Shown here in pieces: positions 1-4,950 of a DNA stretch of 13,622 nucleotides. Origin of the DNA: Candidatus Levyibacteriota bacterium. Lineage in GTDB: Bacteria > Patescibacteriota > Microgenomatia > Levybacterales > UBA12049. The notes under the pieces were generated by a model. The model saw nothing but the letters and a program-made list of their open reading frames with translations. It ran no database searches and was not told the DNA's origin. The translations under genes were made by a program, and so were the position numbers. The first letter of the stretch is position 1, and each line of letters opens with the position of its first letter. The stretch is from contig JACPDD010000030.1 in NCBI GenBank assembly GCA_016184205.1, forward strand, positions 1 to 13,622, in the 5' to 3' direction.

Positions 1-210
1 CCCACTGAATCGCTCCATGAGGCGTGAACGAATAGTTCTGAAAAGCCGAATGGTGAAGATTGTGTGGGATAGTTTGCGGACCACGTTTAAGCTTACATGA
101 ACGCGACGGAAGCTTATAGGTGACTTTTTGCACATCTTAACTCTACATACTACAGTGCATGGATTGTTCAATAAGGTATTCAGAAAGTCATCTATAAGTG
201 TTAAAAAAAA

Positions 211-222
211 CTCCCGAAGGGA
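211..222 (+). promoter_or_regulatory. Ribosome-binding site in a small hairpin, gene at 229
   Basis: TCCC (212-215), loop GAA, GGGA (219-222) form a 4-bp hairpin. The right arm AAGGGA is the Shine-Dalgarno for the ATG at 229 (6-nt gap). Similar but stronger CTCC/GGAG hairpins precede the genes at 900 and 1156, so this is probably a variant of the same leader module. Confidence 0.4.
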
Positions 223-228
223 ATAGAA

Positions 229-498
229 ATGTCGCATAAGTATAAGTCAACGGTGATCGTAAACGCATGCATTCTAACCTTGGCCACAGCGGTCTTCTGG
301 TTCCAACCCCCTTCTGGTATTGTCATACTACAATACTGGAACTTGTTCGTGGCATTGTTTACTGCCGGTCTCTTCACGAGCGCAACGCTTGCTCTTATAG
401 CTATTAGCGAAAATAAGAGATGGGTAGCATTGGGATATGTTTATAATACTATCCTGTTCGTTACCCTGCTTGCTCTGCTCAGGCTCTACACAACTTGA
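229..498 (+). CDS. Small membrane protein, 89 aa, unknown function
   Basis: I do not recognise the family. The protein is very hydrophobic with about three predicted membrane helices, near residues 9-27, 33-58 and 66-86. A short basic start (MSHKYK) and a Glu-Asn-Lys-Arg loop around residues 61-64 separate charged from apolar parts. The start is ATG at 229, supported by the AAGGGA ribosome-binding site 6 nt upstream. The stop is TGA, 39 nt before the next gene. It is the first of six small same-strand genes with clear ribosome-binding sites and balanced base composition, unlike the AT-rich genes after 2,600. There is no cleavable signal or catalytic motif, so a role in the cytoplasmic membrane is all that can be inferred. 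The opposite-strand frame here is a shadow. Confidence 0.7.
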   Translation: MSHKYKSTVIVNACILTLATAVFWFQPPSGIVILQYWNLFVALFTAGLFTSATLALIAISENKRWVALGYVYNTILFVTLLALLRLYTT

Positions 499-537
499 CC
501 CGCATCTAGTACGCAACGCAAGCTGAAGGAGGACGAG

Positions 538-879
538 ATGGAACGTTATCATGAGCCATCCCCCGAGGAACGAATCGAGAACGTCTTGATCCATGAACTT
601 GGTTGGTCTTGGCAACAAGCTGATCAAGAGCGGTCTGCCGCAAGAGACATGGGGTACAGCAGCTTCACGGAATACCTACGATTCAAGCTGCAAGAGAAAA
701 AGCGGCTTGAAGATGAGGAAGCGGGGAGGCGGCATCAACAGCAGCGACCCAGAAGGTCTCGCGTTCGGTCGCCTGGTTCAAGCATCCATTCCTGCCCAGA
801 TTGCACAAAACCCATGAAATGGAACAGCGAGCTCAACCGCTATGCTTGTTCCAACTGTGGTGCAACCAGCGCAAACTGA
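538..879 (+). CDS. Small zinc-ribbon protein, 113 aa
   Basis: The C-terminus carries a four-cysteine knuckle pair, C86-P-D-C89 and C104-S-N-C107, 14 residues apart with K92 and W95 between. This is a typical rubredoxin-like or zinc-ribbon layout that probably binds one Zn ion. Residues 1-60 look helical and highly charged, with a Trp pair (W23, W25), and residues 61-80 form a basic Gln/Arg-rich linker that could contact nucleic acid. The start is ATG at 538 behind a near-perfect AAGGAGG (526-532, 5-nt gap). TGA lies 20 nt before the next ATG and inside the shared leader motif AGCGCAAACTGA. The function is unknown. A nucleic-acid-binding or regulatory protein is the most cautious inference. 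A +1 frame also stays open across part of this gene but has no ribosome-binding site. Confidence 0.75.
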   Translation: MERYHEPSPEERIENVLIHELGWSWQQADQERSAARDMGYSSFTEYLRFKLQEKKRLEDEEAGRRHQQQRPRRSRVRSPGSSIHSCPDCTKPMKWNSELNRYACSNCGATSAN

Positions 880-880
880 C

Positions 881-895
881 TCTCCCGAAAGGAGA
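881..895 (+). promoter_or_regulatory. Shine-Dalgarno hairpin, gene at 900
   Basis: TCTCC (881-885), loop CGAAA, GGAGA (891-895): a 5-bp stem whose right arm is the GGAG ribosome-binding site, 5 nt before the ATG at 900. The site would be closed in the hairpin and open when ribosomes or a factor melt it. It is preceded by AGCGCAAACTGA (869-880), shared with the leaders of the neighbouring genes. Confidence 0.5.
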
Positions 896-899
896 CCCT

Positions 900-1118
900 A
901 TGGGCAGTTGGGAAAGACAATTTGGTGACATCAAGTCGCCTTGCCACAATGCCCCAGTCACTGCATTTCGGAACGGAGGCATAACCCTGGGGATTTGCAC
1001 GACCGATGGGTGTGGCAAACCGGTTGTACGGTCCAGTCCGATCACGGGTTACCATGAATGGCTTGACGGTAAGGACCCAGAGACTGAAGAAGCTCTGCAA
1101 CTCGTGCCGCGACCATAA
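900..1118 (+). CDS. Small Cys-containing protein, 72 aa, unknown
   Basis: The start chosen is ATG at 900, because GGAG sits 5 nt upstream and the previous gene ends just before it. A longer frame from 801 would overlap the zinc-ribbon gene and lacks a ribosome-binding site. The sequence has C15-H16, then C33-T-T-D-G-C38-G, plus H52, which could be an atypical metal site with Cys/His ligands. The pattern (short Cys motif, glycine turn, CxxxxCG) resembles small degenerate zinc ribbons but does not match a family I can name. The tail is acidic and Pro-rich. Stop TAA precedes a shared leader (AGCGCAAGCTAA) and the next small gene. Together with the 538-879 gene it makes two adjacent small Cys-motif proteins. 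Confidence 0.65.
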   Translation: MGSWERQFGDIKSPCHNAPVTAFRNGGITLGICTTDGCGKPVVRSSPITGYHEWLDGKDPETEEALQLVPRP

Positions 1119-1134
1119 ATCAGCGCAAGCTAAA

Positions 1135-1149
1135 TCTCCAGAAAGGAGA
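1135..1149 (+). promoter_or_regulatory. Shine-Dalgarno hairpin, gene at 1156
   Basis: TCTCC (1135-1139), loop AGAAA, GGAGA (1145-1149) is the same hairpin as at 881-895 with one loop change. The Shine-Dalgarno AAGGAG can alternatively pair downstream as AGGA-GAC-TCCT (1144-1153), so two mutually exclusive small folds compete for it. The leader motif CAGCGCAAGCTAA (1121-1133) lies directly upstream. Confidence 0.5.
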
Positions 1150-1155
1150 CTCCTG

Positions 1156-1299
1156 ATGTTCGGTCATGACTTTTCTATCGTCTTTGTCATTGTCCTTACA
1201 ATCATTGGAACTGGACTCTGGATCTGGCATGACATCTGGATCGACAAGCAAAGAAGAAGAATTCACGACGAAGAAGTTCGACGCAGAGCTTCTCTGTGA
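1156..1299 (+). CDS. Single-pass membrane microprotein, 47 aa
   Basis: The start is ATG at 1156, with AAGGAG at 1143-1148 (7-nt gap). A longer frame beginning at 1006 overlaps the preceding gene and has no ribosome-binding site. Residues 7-27 form one hydrophobic helix (I, V, L, F, then W22, W24) and are followed by a strongly charged Arg/Lys/Glu tail (residues 30-45). This topology would leave the N-terminus outside and the basic tail in the cytoplasm. No family was recognised. Single-pass microproteins of this shape often associate with larger membrane complexes, but nothing nearby identifies a partner. It is followed by a 64-nt gap with a repeated motif and then the GlcG/HbpS-like gene. 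Confidence 0.6.
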   Translation: MFGHDFSIVFVIVLTIIGTGLWIWHDIWIDKQRRRIHDEEVRRRASL

Positions 1300-1312
1300 C
1301 CTGATTGAAGTC

Positions 1313-1343
1313 TAGGCAACAGTCAGAAATAGGCAACGAGTCA
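1313..1343 (+). repeat. Direct repeat TAGGCAAC-(G)AGTCA, two copies
   Basis: TAGGCAAC-AGTCA at 1313-1325 and TAGGCAAC-G-AGTCA at 1330-1343: 13 matching bases interrupted by one inserted G, start to start 17 bp. It lies in the only leader of the left block that lacks the CTCC/GGAG hairpin, just upstream of the ribosome-binding site (GAGGAG, 1352-1357) of the gene at 1364. It may be a regulator site or a small duplication. Confidence 0.5.
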
Positions 1344-1363
1344 CGCGACAAGAGGAGTTACAC

Positions 1364-1825
1364 ATGTCCCATCTGCTGACAGTCGAGCTCGCTAAGCAGG
1401 CAATTGATCTGGTCAGGCCTGCCATCAGCGCCGTGCTGGGAAGTGGACTTACCGGAGGAAGACCAAATCTTCATCTGGTCATCCTAAATCCCGGCACCGA
1501 CCGCATCCTCCACGAGGAGTCTTTTGGTGAAGAGAAGCGTTCGTGGGAGTACCCGTTCGATGAGTACGCGCGAGCCAAGGCTCTGCTGTGCCAGCGGACC
1601 GGAATCGTCGGAAGGACGGTTCAACGTGACGCTCCATGGCTGTATGAGGAACTCGATACCCGTTACGTCGGCGGCGTAATCGAGAACGGACTCGTGATTG
1701 CGGCTTCCGGAGTGCAGGATCACTTCGACGAGATGATCTCGTGGTGGATACTCTCTGCAATCCAGGGACTCTGCCGCGACGCGATCGCCCTTACAGCTGA
1801 CGCGCCTGACTTCTTCGGCCGGTAG
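1364..1825 (+). CDS. Probable GlcG/HbpS-like (heme-degrading fold) protein, 153 aa
   Basis: The layout fits the GlcG/HbpS family (Pfam Haem_degrading type). An N-terminal 'LTVELAKQAIDLV' helix is followed by a strand 'HLVILNPGTDRIL' (family: IAVVD..G.L), a middle 'DEYARAKALLCQRTG' (family: ..A..KA..A), and a C-terminal 'YVGGVIENGLVIAASGVQ' (family: GG.PI...G.VIGAIGVSG) ending in a helix. The family's length (about 130-160 aa) matches. Members bind small ligands, often heme, and are usually cytosolic or secreted; no signal peptide is seen here, so the cytosol is likely. The start ATG at 1364 follows GAGGAG by 6 nt. The canonical His/Thr heme residues cannot be assigned by eye, so the ligand is unknown. 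A structured element (1849-1898) begins 23 nt after the stop. Confidence 0.5.
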   Translation: MSHLLTVELAKQAIDLVRPAISAVLGSGLTGGRPNLHLVILNPGTDRILHEESFGEEKRSWEYPFDEYARAKALLCQRTGIVGRTVQRDAPWLYEELDTRYVGGVIENGLVIAASGVQDHFDEMISWWILSAIQGLCRDAIALTADAPDFFGR

Positions 1826-1848
1826 AACATCTCGACAACGTCCTTTTT

Positions 1849-1898
1849 AGTGGTAGCAAGCATGGAAAAATCCATGAAGGCGTTCAGCGCCTACCTCT
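1849..1898 (+). ncRNA. Structured intergenic element, copy 1 (three-way junction)
   Basis: The outer stem AGTGGTAG (1849-1856) pairs with CTACCTCT (1891-1898), 7 of 8 positions, with one T-T mismatch. Inside are two hairpins: CATGGA-AAAA-TCCATG (1861-1876, 6 bp) and GCG-TTCAG-CGC (1880-1890, 3 bp). The same stem strands and the CAAG following the first strand recur at 2367-2425 with different inner sequences that still pair. There is no T-tract, so it is not a simple terminator. The strand is assumed from the flanking genes. It could be a structured 3' UTR, a small RNA or a dispersed palindromic DNA repeat. Confidence 0.5.
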
Positions 1899-1947
1899 GC
1901 CAAGATTAGCCACAATCAATCCAGCGACTAGCTAAGGAAAACGGCTC

Positions 1948-2361
1948 GTGTATTACAAGACTATCTGGAACTGGACAGTTTCACTGTTCAATCGGATGAA
2001 TGATTGGTTCCTGAGCCTTTTGGGAGGAATCTTCGAGTGGATCCTAAAAATTCCCTCTTGGTTCCTGTCCCAACACCCACTATGGCAGCTGCTGATCTTA
2101 GCAGCTCTACTTGGATTCGGACTGTGGGTTGACCACTGGCATGTTACGCCCGGAATCCGCCGAGGGTTTTTAAAAGTCACCTGGCAAAAAAGCCTCAGGG
2201 TGGTCGGATATCCAGTCGCGTTTGTAGGACTAGAAGCTCTTGGGTTGACCGTGGTCGCAGGTGCTGTTTTCTACGGCCTCTGGCTCACAGCTTTTCTGTT
2301 CATGCTCATCGTAGAATTCTACGTCGTGCTATTCGAGGTGCCAATCCGATATTTCTTCTAG
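1948..2361 (+). CDS. Multi-pass membrane protein, 137 aa, unknown
   Basis: A GTG start at 1948 is chosen because TAAGGAAAA (1933-1941) gives a plausible ribosome-binding site and the first codons continue the hydrophobic-aromatic pattern. Hydrophobic segments lie near residues 20-40 (Trp/Phe-rich, possibly amphipathic), 44-61, 86-108 and 109-130. Between them is a basic loop at residues 70-84 (R71, R72, K76, K81, R84) that should face the cytoplasm. A histidine cluster, VDHWHVTPG (residues 61-69), follows the second segment. I do not recognise the family. The upstream leader (AGCGACTAGCTAAGG) resembles the AGCGCAAGCTAA motif of the other left-block genes. A second copy of the structured element starts 5 nt after the stop codon. 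Confidence 0.6.
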   Translation: MYYKTIWNWTVSLFNRMNDWFLSLLGGIFEWILKIPSWFLSQHPLWQLLILAALLGFGLWVDHWHVTPGIRRGFLKVTWQKSLRVVGYPVAFVGLEALGLTVVAGAVFYGLWLTAFLFMLIVEFYVVLFEVPIRYFF

Positions 2362-2366
2362 CGATT

Positions 2367-2425
2367 AGTGGTAGCAAGTCCTCGAGTAAAATCGAAGGAA
2401 ACGGTGCCCGCGAGCATCTACCTCT
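2367..2425 (+). ncRNA. Structured intergenic element, copy 2
   Basis: It repeats the outer stem of copy 1 exactly: AGTGGTAG (2367-2374) with CTACCTCT (2418-2425), with TT before it and CAAG after the first strand, 14 identical bases at the left end (TTAGTGGTAGCAAG). The inner hairpins differ in sequence: TCCTCGA / TCGAAGGA (2379-2399, 7 bp with one bulged A, loop GTAAAA) and GTGC / GCAT (2404-2417, loop CCGCGA, one G-T pair). Stems kept while sequence changes are the signature of a conserved fold, though only two copies are available. Confidence 0.5.
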
Positions 2426-2509
2426 TGCAGTACTACCCGCAAACAGATTTCGTGCGAAAGCCCGAAAGATCCCTTGATTAATGGAATTCAGATGACATTG
2501 CGTCATCGC

Positions 2510-2533
2510 TGCGCATTCGCGCATTTCATTTTT
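2510..2533 (+). terminator. Possible weak intrinsic terminator, end of left block
   Basis: TGCGC-ATTC-GCGCA (2510-2523) is a 5-bp GC-rich hairpin followed by TTTCATTTTT. It is preceded by a second hairpin, GATGAC-ATTGC-GTCATC (2491-2507). The position, after the last left-block gene and before the next promoter at 2593, is right for a terminator. The T-run is interrupted, hence the modest confidence. The rest of 2,426-2,590 holds no gene I can support. Confidence 0.35.
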
Positions 2534-2583
2534 CAATATCTCTAGGGCTTTTTTGGTGGCAAAATGCGCCTTGCTCGTTTGCA

Positions 2584-2611
2584 AATTGAAAATTGTCAAT
2601 TATTAATTGTT
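2584..2611 (+). repeat. Heptanucleotide tandem repeat AATTNNN, four units
   Basis: Four consecutive 7-nt units, AATTGAA, AATTGTC, AATTATT and AATTGTT, run from 2584 to 2611. The -35 box (2593-2598) of the next promoter and the palindrome CAATTA-T-TAATTG (2597-2609) lie inside it. Two further AATTNNN units occur at 5312-5325, and different heptamer repeats at 8283-8324 and 8445-8458. Confidence 0.6.
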
Positions 2612-2621
2612 TGTGTATACT
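2593..2621 (+). promoter_or_regulatory. Sigma70-type promoter for the DUF5665-thrS operon
   Basis: -35 TTGTCA (2593-2598), 17-nt spacer, -10 TATACT (2616-2621). The A of the ATG at 2628 is 7 nt after the -10, which is where transcription would start, so the mRNA is predicted to be leaderless. No Shine-Dalgarno precedes the ATG. The palindrome CAATTA-T-TAATTG (2597-2609) overlaps the spacer where an operator would act. Confidence 0.65.
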
Positions 2622-2627
2622 CAATCT

Positions 2628-2849
2628 ATGGAGCCACACGAGAGAGTTGCAAGAAGCAGGAAGAAAATGATTATAGACAATTTTATTGGCGGCATTGCCT
2701 GGTCTCTTGGGGTTTTTGTAGGAGGAACAATAGTTGTCTCTATACTTCTTTTTATATTTTCAAAGGTTGATTTAGTTCCAATAGTTGGTGACTTTGTAAC
2801 AAGAGTCACGGAAGATGTTTTACAAAAGAATTCAGAGCTGGTAAAATAG
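2628..2849 (+). CDS. DUF5665-like small membrane protein, 73 aa
   Basis: Residues 1-20 are charged (RVARSRKK) and amphipathic. Residues 21-47 form one glycine-rich transmembrane helix (GGIAWSLGVFVGGTIVVSIL and following), then a short segment 'KVDLVPIVGDFVTRV' and a polar tail. This order (basic helix, Gly-rich membrane helix, '.VP.VG.F' motif) is what I know from DUF5665 proteins, which are of unknown function and common in Firmicutes and CPR genomes. ATG at 2628 is preferred over the upstream starts at 2564 or 2607 because the -10 box ends at 2621, so those codons would not be transcribed. The gene ends 5 nt before thrS and is the first gene of that cluster. Confidence 0.7.
   Translation: MEPHERVARSRKKMIIDNFIGGIAWSLGVFVGGTIVVSILLFIFSKVDLVPIVGDFVTRVTEDVLQKNSELVK
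2819..2847 (+). promoter_or_regulatory. Candidate internal promoter for thrS
   Basis: -35 TTTACA (2819-2824), 17-nt spacer, -10 TAAAAT (2842-2847), inside the end of the DUF5665-like gene. The ATG of thrS (2855) starts 8 nt after the -10 and has no Shine-Dalgarno, so a leaderless thrS transcript is predicted. The -10 plus downstream bases (TAAAATAGC) are identical to those before pheS (5378-5386). Confidence 0.5.
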
Positions 2850-2854
2850 CCTCA

Positions 2855-4054
2855 ATGGATAATACAAAAAAGGACCACCGTCAAATCGGAGCCGAACTGG
2901 ACTTATTTTCATTTCATGACATTGCACCAGGAAATGTTTTTTGGCACCCAAAAGGATGGATAATCTATAAGACTCTCCAAAACTTCCTGTGGTCAACTCT
3001 TGAACGCGAGGGTTATCAAGAAGTTTCTACTCCGGTAATGGTCAAAAGCAGCCTATTCAAAAAGTCTGGCCACTGGGAATTTTACAGCGAGCACATGTTT
3101 AATCTAGACGTAGAGAAAGAAAGCTATTCACTGAAGCCTATGAACTGCCCCGAAGCTTCTTTAATTTTTGCCACCAAGACAAGAAGCTATCATGATTTGC
3201 CGATAAGACTTGCCGAGTTTGGAGTACTTCACAGAAATGAACTCTCGGGCGTTCTGGGAGGATTATTTAGAGTAAGACAATTTGTAATTGATGACGCACA
3301 CCACTTTATAAGACCTGACCAAATCCAAAGCGAGATTCACGAGTTGATTCTTCTTGTTGTTAAGTTTTATAAATCTTTAGGATTTGCTCCTGAATTCTAC
3401 CTATCTACAAAGCCAGACAAGGCAATGGGGGATGAAAAGCTTTGGGAAAAAGCAGAGAAAGACCTTAAAGAGGCTCTTAAAAAAGCAGATGTTAAATATA
3501 AAGTTAAAGAGAAAGACGGAGCATTTTATGGACCTAAAATTGACATTCACATTAAAGATTCGCAAGGCAGAGATTGGCAGCTTGCCACAATTCAGCTAGA
3601 CTTTCAAATTCCGGAGAAGCTCGAGCTGGAGTATGTAGACAGTGATGGTAAGGGCAAGAGGCCGGTTATAGTTCATAGAGCAATTTTAGGAAGTCTTGAA
3701 AGGTTTATTGGAATTTTGACAGAACATTATCAAGGAGTTTTTCCGCTTTGGCTTGCGCCTTTGCAGGTAGCGATTTTGCCGATAACGGACAAACACAAAG
3801 AGCATGCTGAAAAATTGGCAAAAAAACTTGGAGACGGAGGAATAAGAGTAGAAGTTGATAGCAGAGCTGAAACTCTTCAAGCTAAAATACGGGAGGCTAC
3901 TTTACAAAAAGTACCCTATATAGGTATAATAGGTGATAAAGAAGTACAGGACGGTAACTTGATATCTGTAAGAGATAGAAAAGGGAACTCAAGGTCTATC
4001 AAGACTGAAGAGTTCCTTGCTAGCTTAAATAAAGAAATTGAGCAGAAATTTTAA
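2855..4054 (+). CDS. thrS: Threonyl-tRNA synthetase, editing-less short form, 399 aa
   Basis: It charges tRNA-Thr with threonine in the cytosol. The protein begins directly at the class II catalytic core (DHRQIGAELDLFSFHDIAPG, residues 7-26), equivalent to about residue 240 of the 642-aa E. coli enzyme. The TGS domain and the N2 editing domain that hydrolyses Ser-tRNA-Thr are therefore absent. The catalytic zinc ligands are kept: C98 (in KPMNCPE), H149 (in DDAHHF) and H274 (in VIVHRAILG). Motif 2 (LHRNELSG, about 125-132, through R139/R141) and motif 3 (RAILGSLERFIGIL) are intact. Residues from about 298 form the anticodon-binding domain. The start ATG at 2855 has no Shine-Dalgarno. The stop lies inside infC, a 17-nt overlap. 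No in-frame continuation exists upstream, so this is a genuine short form rather than a frameshift. Confidence 0.95.
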   Translation: MDNTKKDHRQIGAELDLFSFHDIAPGNVFWHPKGWIIYKTLQNFLWSTLEREGYQEVSTPVMVKSSLFKKSGHWEFYSEHMFNLDVEKESYSLKPMNCPEASLIFATKTRSYHDLPIRLAEFGVLHRNELSGVLGGLFRVRQFVIDDAHHFIRPDQIQSEIHELILLVVKFYKSLGFAPEFYLSTKPDKAMGDEKLWEKAEKDLKEALKKADVKYKVKEKDGAFYGPKIDIHIKDSQGRDWQLATIQLDFQIPEKLELEYVDSDGKGKRPVIVHRAILGSLERFIGILTEHYQGVFPLWLAPLQVAILPITDKHKEHAEKLAKKLGDGGIRVEVDSRAETLQAKIREATLQKVPYIGIIGDKEVQDGNLISVRDRKGNSRSIKTEEFLASLNKEIEQKF

Positions 4055-4628
4055 AAGAAGACAGGACAACAGAAGGTACTTTAGGACTAACGATAGGATA
4101 TATGCCCAAAGACTGCGAGTACTGGACGCCGAGGGCAAGCAAATAGGAATATTAACAAAGCAGGAAGCTATAAGGTTGGCCAAGGAACAGGGACTGGATC
4201 TGGTAGAAATAGCAGAAAAGGCCGTTCCACCTGTTGCAAAAATTGTAGATTTTAAAAAGTTTTTGTATCAGCAGGAAAAGAAGAGGCAGGAGGAAAAGAA
4301 AAAGACTAAGACTTCTGAAACCAAGGAGGTAAGACTTGGCCCTAATATTTCCGACCATGACCTTGCAGTAGCAATAAGACGCGCAAGGGGATTTTTAGAA
4401 GGCGGAAATAAAGTCAGATTGGCTGTAAGATTTAGAGGAAGACAAATCACGCATCCGGAATTTGGACAGGAAACACTAGGTAAAACTCTCGCAGATCTTT
4501 CGGATGTATCAAAAGTAGATAGAGAAATACACTTTGAAGGAAAACAATTAGTATGTATCTTGTCGCCGGATAAGAAAGGAAAAAATGCCAAAGAAGAAAA
4601 TAAAGAAATCAGTGAGCCGCAGATTTAA
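4038..4628 (+). CDS. infC: Translation initiation factor IF-3, 196 aa
   Basis: It binds the 30S subunit, keeps ribosomal subunits apart and checks the initiation codon. The N-domain (YFRTNDRIYAQRLRVLDAEG, then residues to about 75), a basic Lys/Glu linker (about 76-96) and the C-domain (KEVRLGPNISDHDLAVAIRRA through KQLVCILSP, about 97-179) are all present at normal family length, with a short charged tail. No ATG is available at the N-terminus. The best start is TTG at 4038, overlapping thrS by 17 nt, with ATA at 4029 the only other in-frame candidate after the stop at 4026-4028. IF-3 genes often use rare start codons, through which IF-3 represses its own synthesis, so this fits autoregulation. 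The end overlaps rpmI by 44 nt, suggesting translational coupling. Confidence 0.95.
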   Translation: MSRNFKRRQDNRRYFRTNDRIYAQRLRVLDAEGKQIGILTKQEAIRLAKEQGLDLVEIAEKAVPPVAKIVDFKKFLYQQEKKRQEEKKKTKTSETKEVRLGPNISDHDLAVAIRRARGFLEGGNKVRLAVRFRGRQITHPEFGQETLGKTLADLSDVSKVDREIHFEGKQLVCILSPDKKGKNAKEENKEISEPQI

Positions 4629-4782
4629 GGTTACAAGAACCGGTAAGGTTTTGTTTTCCCATCAGTACAAAGGCCACCTAAAACTTAAGAAATCCAGAAG
4701 TAGAGTAAGAAGGCAAAAAGAAACAGGTGTTTTAAAGGGAACATTTGCTAAGAAAATAAATAGACTGCTTGGAACAAGGTAA
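4585..4782 (+). CDS. rpmI: 50S ribosomal protein L35, 65 aa
   Basis: A small, very basic protein of the large ribosomal subunit. It shows the L35 pattern: MPKKK start, SVSRRFKVTRTGKVLFSHQYKGHLK (residues 10-34), then KKSRSRVRRQKETGVLK and a final KKINRLLG. The length matches the family (about 64-66). ATG at 4585 is supported by AGAAAGGA (4573-4580, 4-nt gap) and lies within the 3' end of infC, 44 nt before the infC stop, so ribosomes finishing infC may reinitiate here. It sits in the conserved infC-rpmI-rplT order, but here a 47-codon ORF separates it from rplT, 6 nt after its stop. Confidence 0.95.
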   Translation: MPKKKIKKSVSRRFKVTRTGKVLFSHQYKGHLKLKKSRSRVRRQKETGVLKGTFAKKINRLLGTR

Positions 4783-4788
4783 GGCAAT

Positions 4789-4932
4789 ATGAAAAAAGGA
4801 CAGCAACGGGCAAGAAAAAACATAAACTTCAGAGAAACACATTCAGAGAGAAGCGCAACAGCTTCGTACAGAAATTTTGGCCCTATCATAAAAAGAAATC
4901 AAAATCAAAGAAGCTTTGGGAGGGGCAAATAA
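4789..4932 (+). CDS. Basic 47-aa ORF between rpmI and rplT, unknown
   Basis: The ORF runs from ATG at 4789 to TAA at 4932 in the gap where rplT would normally follow rpmI directly. The predicted protein is rich in Arg, Lys, Asn and Gln (start MKKGQQRARKN; end NQNQRSFGRGK), with almost no hydrophobic core. This suggests an RNA- or ribosome-binding tail-like peptide. TAAGG (4780-4784) lies 4 nt upstream of the ATG, and the flanking gaps are 6 and 18 nt, as expected for an operon member. I recognise no family. Against it being real: it is short, and Lys/Arg/Asn-rich frames are common in AT-rich DNA. Alternatively this is an rplT leader RNA region bound by L20. Conservation of the ORF would decide. 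Confidence 0.55.
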   Translation: MKKGQQRARKNINFRETHSERSATASYRNFGPIIKRNQNQRSFGRGK

Positions 4933-4950
4933 GCATTGACTTGATAAAAC

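Noticed and set aside
2..112. Short open frame at the left edge, possibly the end of a gene
   Set aside because: Only 36 codons, no ribosome-binding site for its internal ATG and no recognisable motif; 1-228 otherwise shows no supportable feature.
121..200. Promoter upstream of the gene at 229 (TTGCAC, 17 nt, TACAGT)
   Set aside because: Both boxes match the consensus poorly; not distinguishable from chance.
1849..1900. tRNA-like look of the element (AGTGGTAG resembles a D-arm; GCGTTCAGCGC resembles a T-arm)
   Set aside because: No acceptor stem, no anticodon arm of correct size, and the second copy lacks the T-arm-like part.
1826..1947. Integron attC site between cassette-like small genes
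   Set aside because: No paired RYYYAAC and GTTRRRY core boxes flank the palindrome, no integrase is present, and most left-block gene gaps lack the element.
2544..2575. T-box-like GGTGGC upstream of thrS
   Set aside because: The conserved T-box antiterminator sequence (AGGGTGGNACCGCG) and a following terminator are absent, and the promoter lies downstream of it.
2306..2599. Minus-strand frame of 97 codons over the left-block end
   Set aside because: Antisense to a better-supported gene and the structured element, with no ribosome-binding site and no family resemblance.
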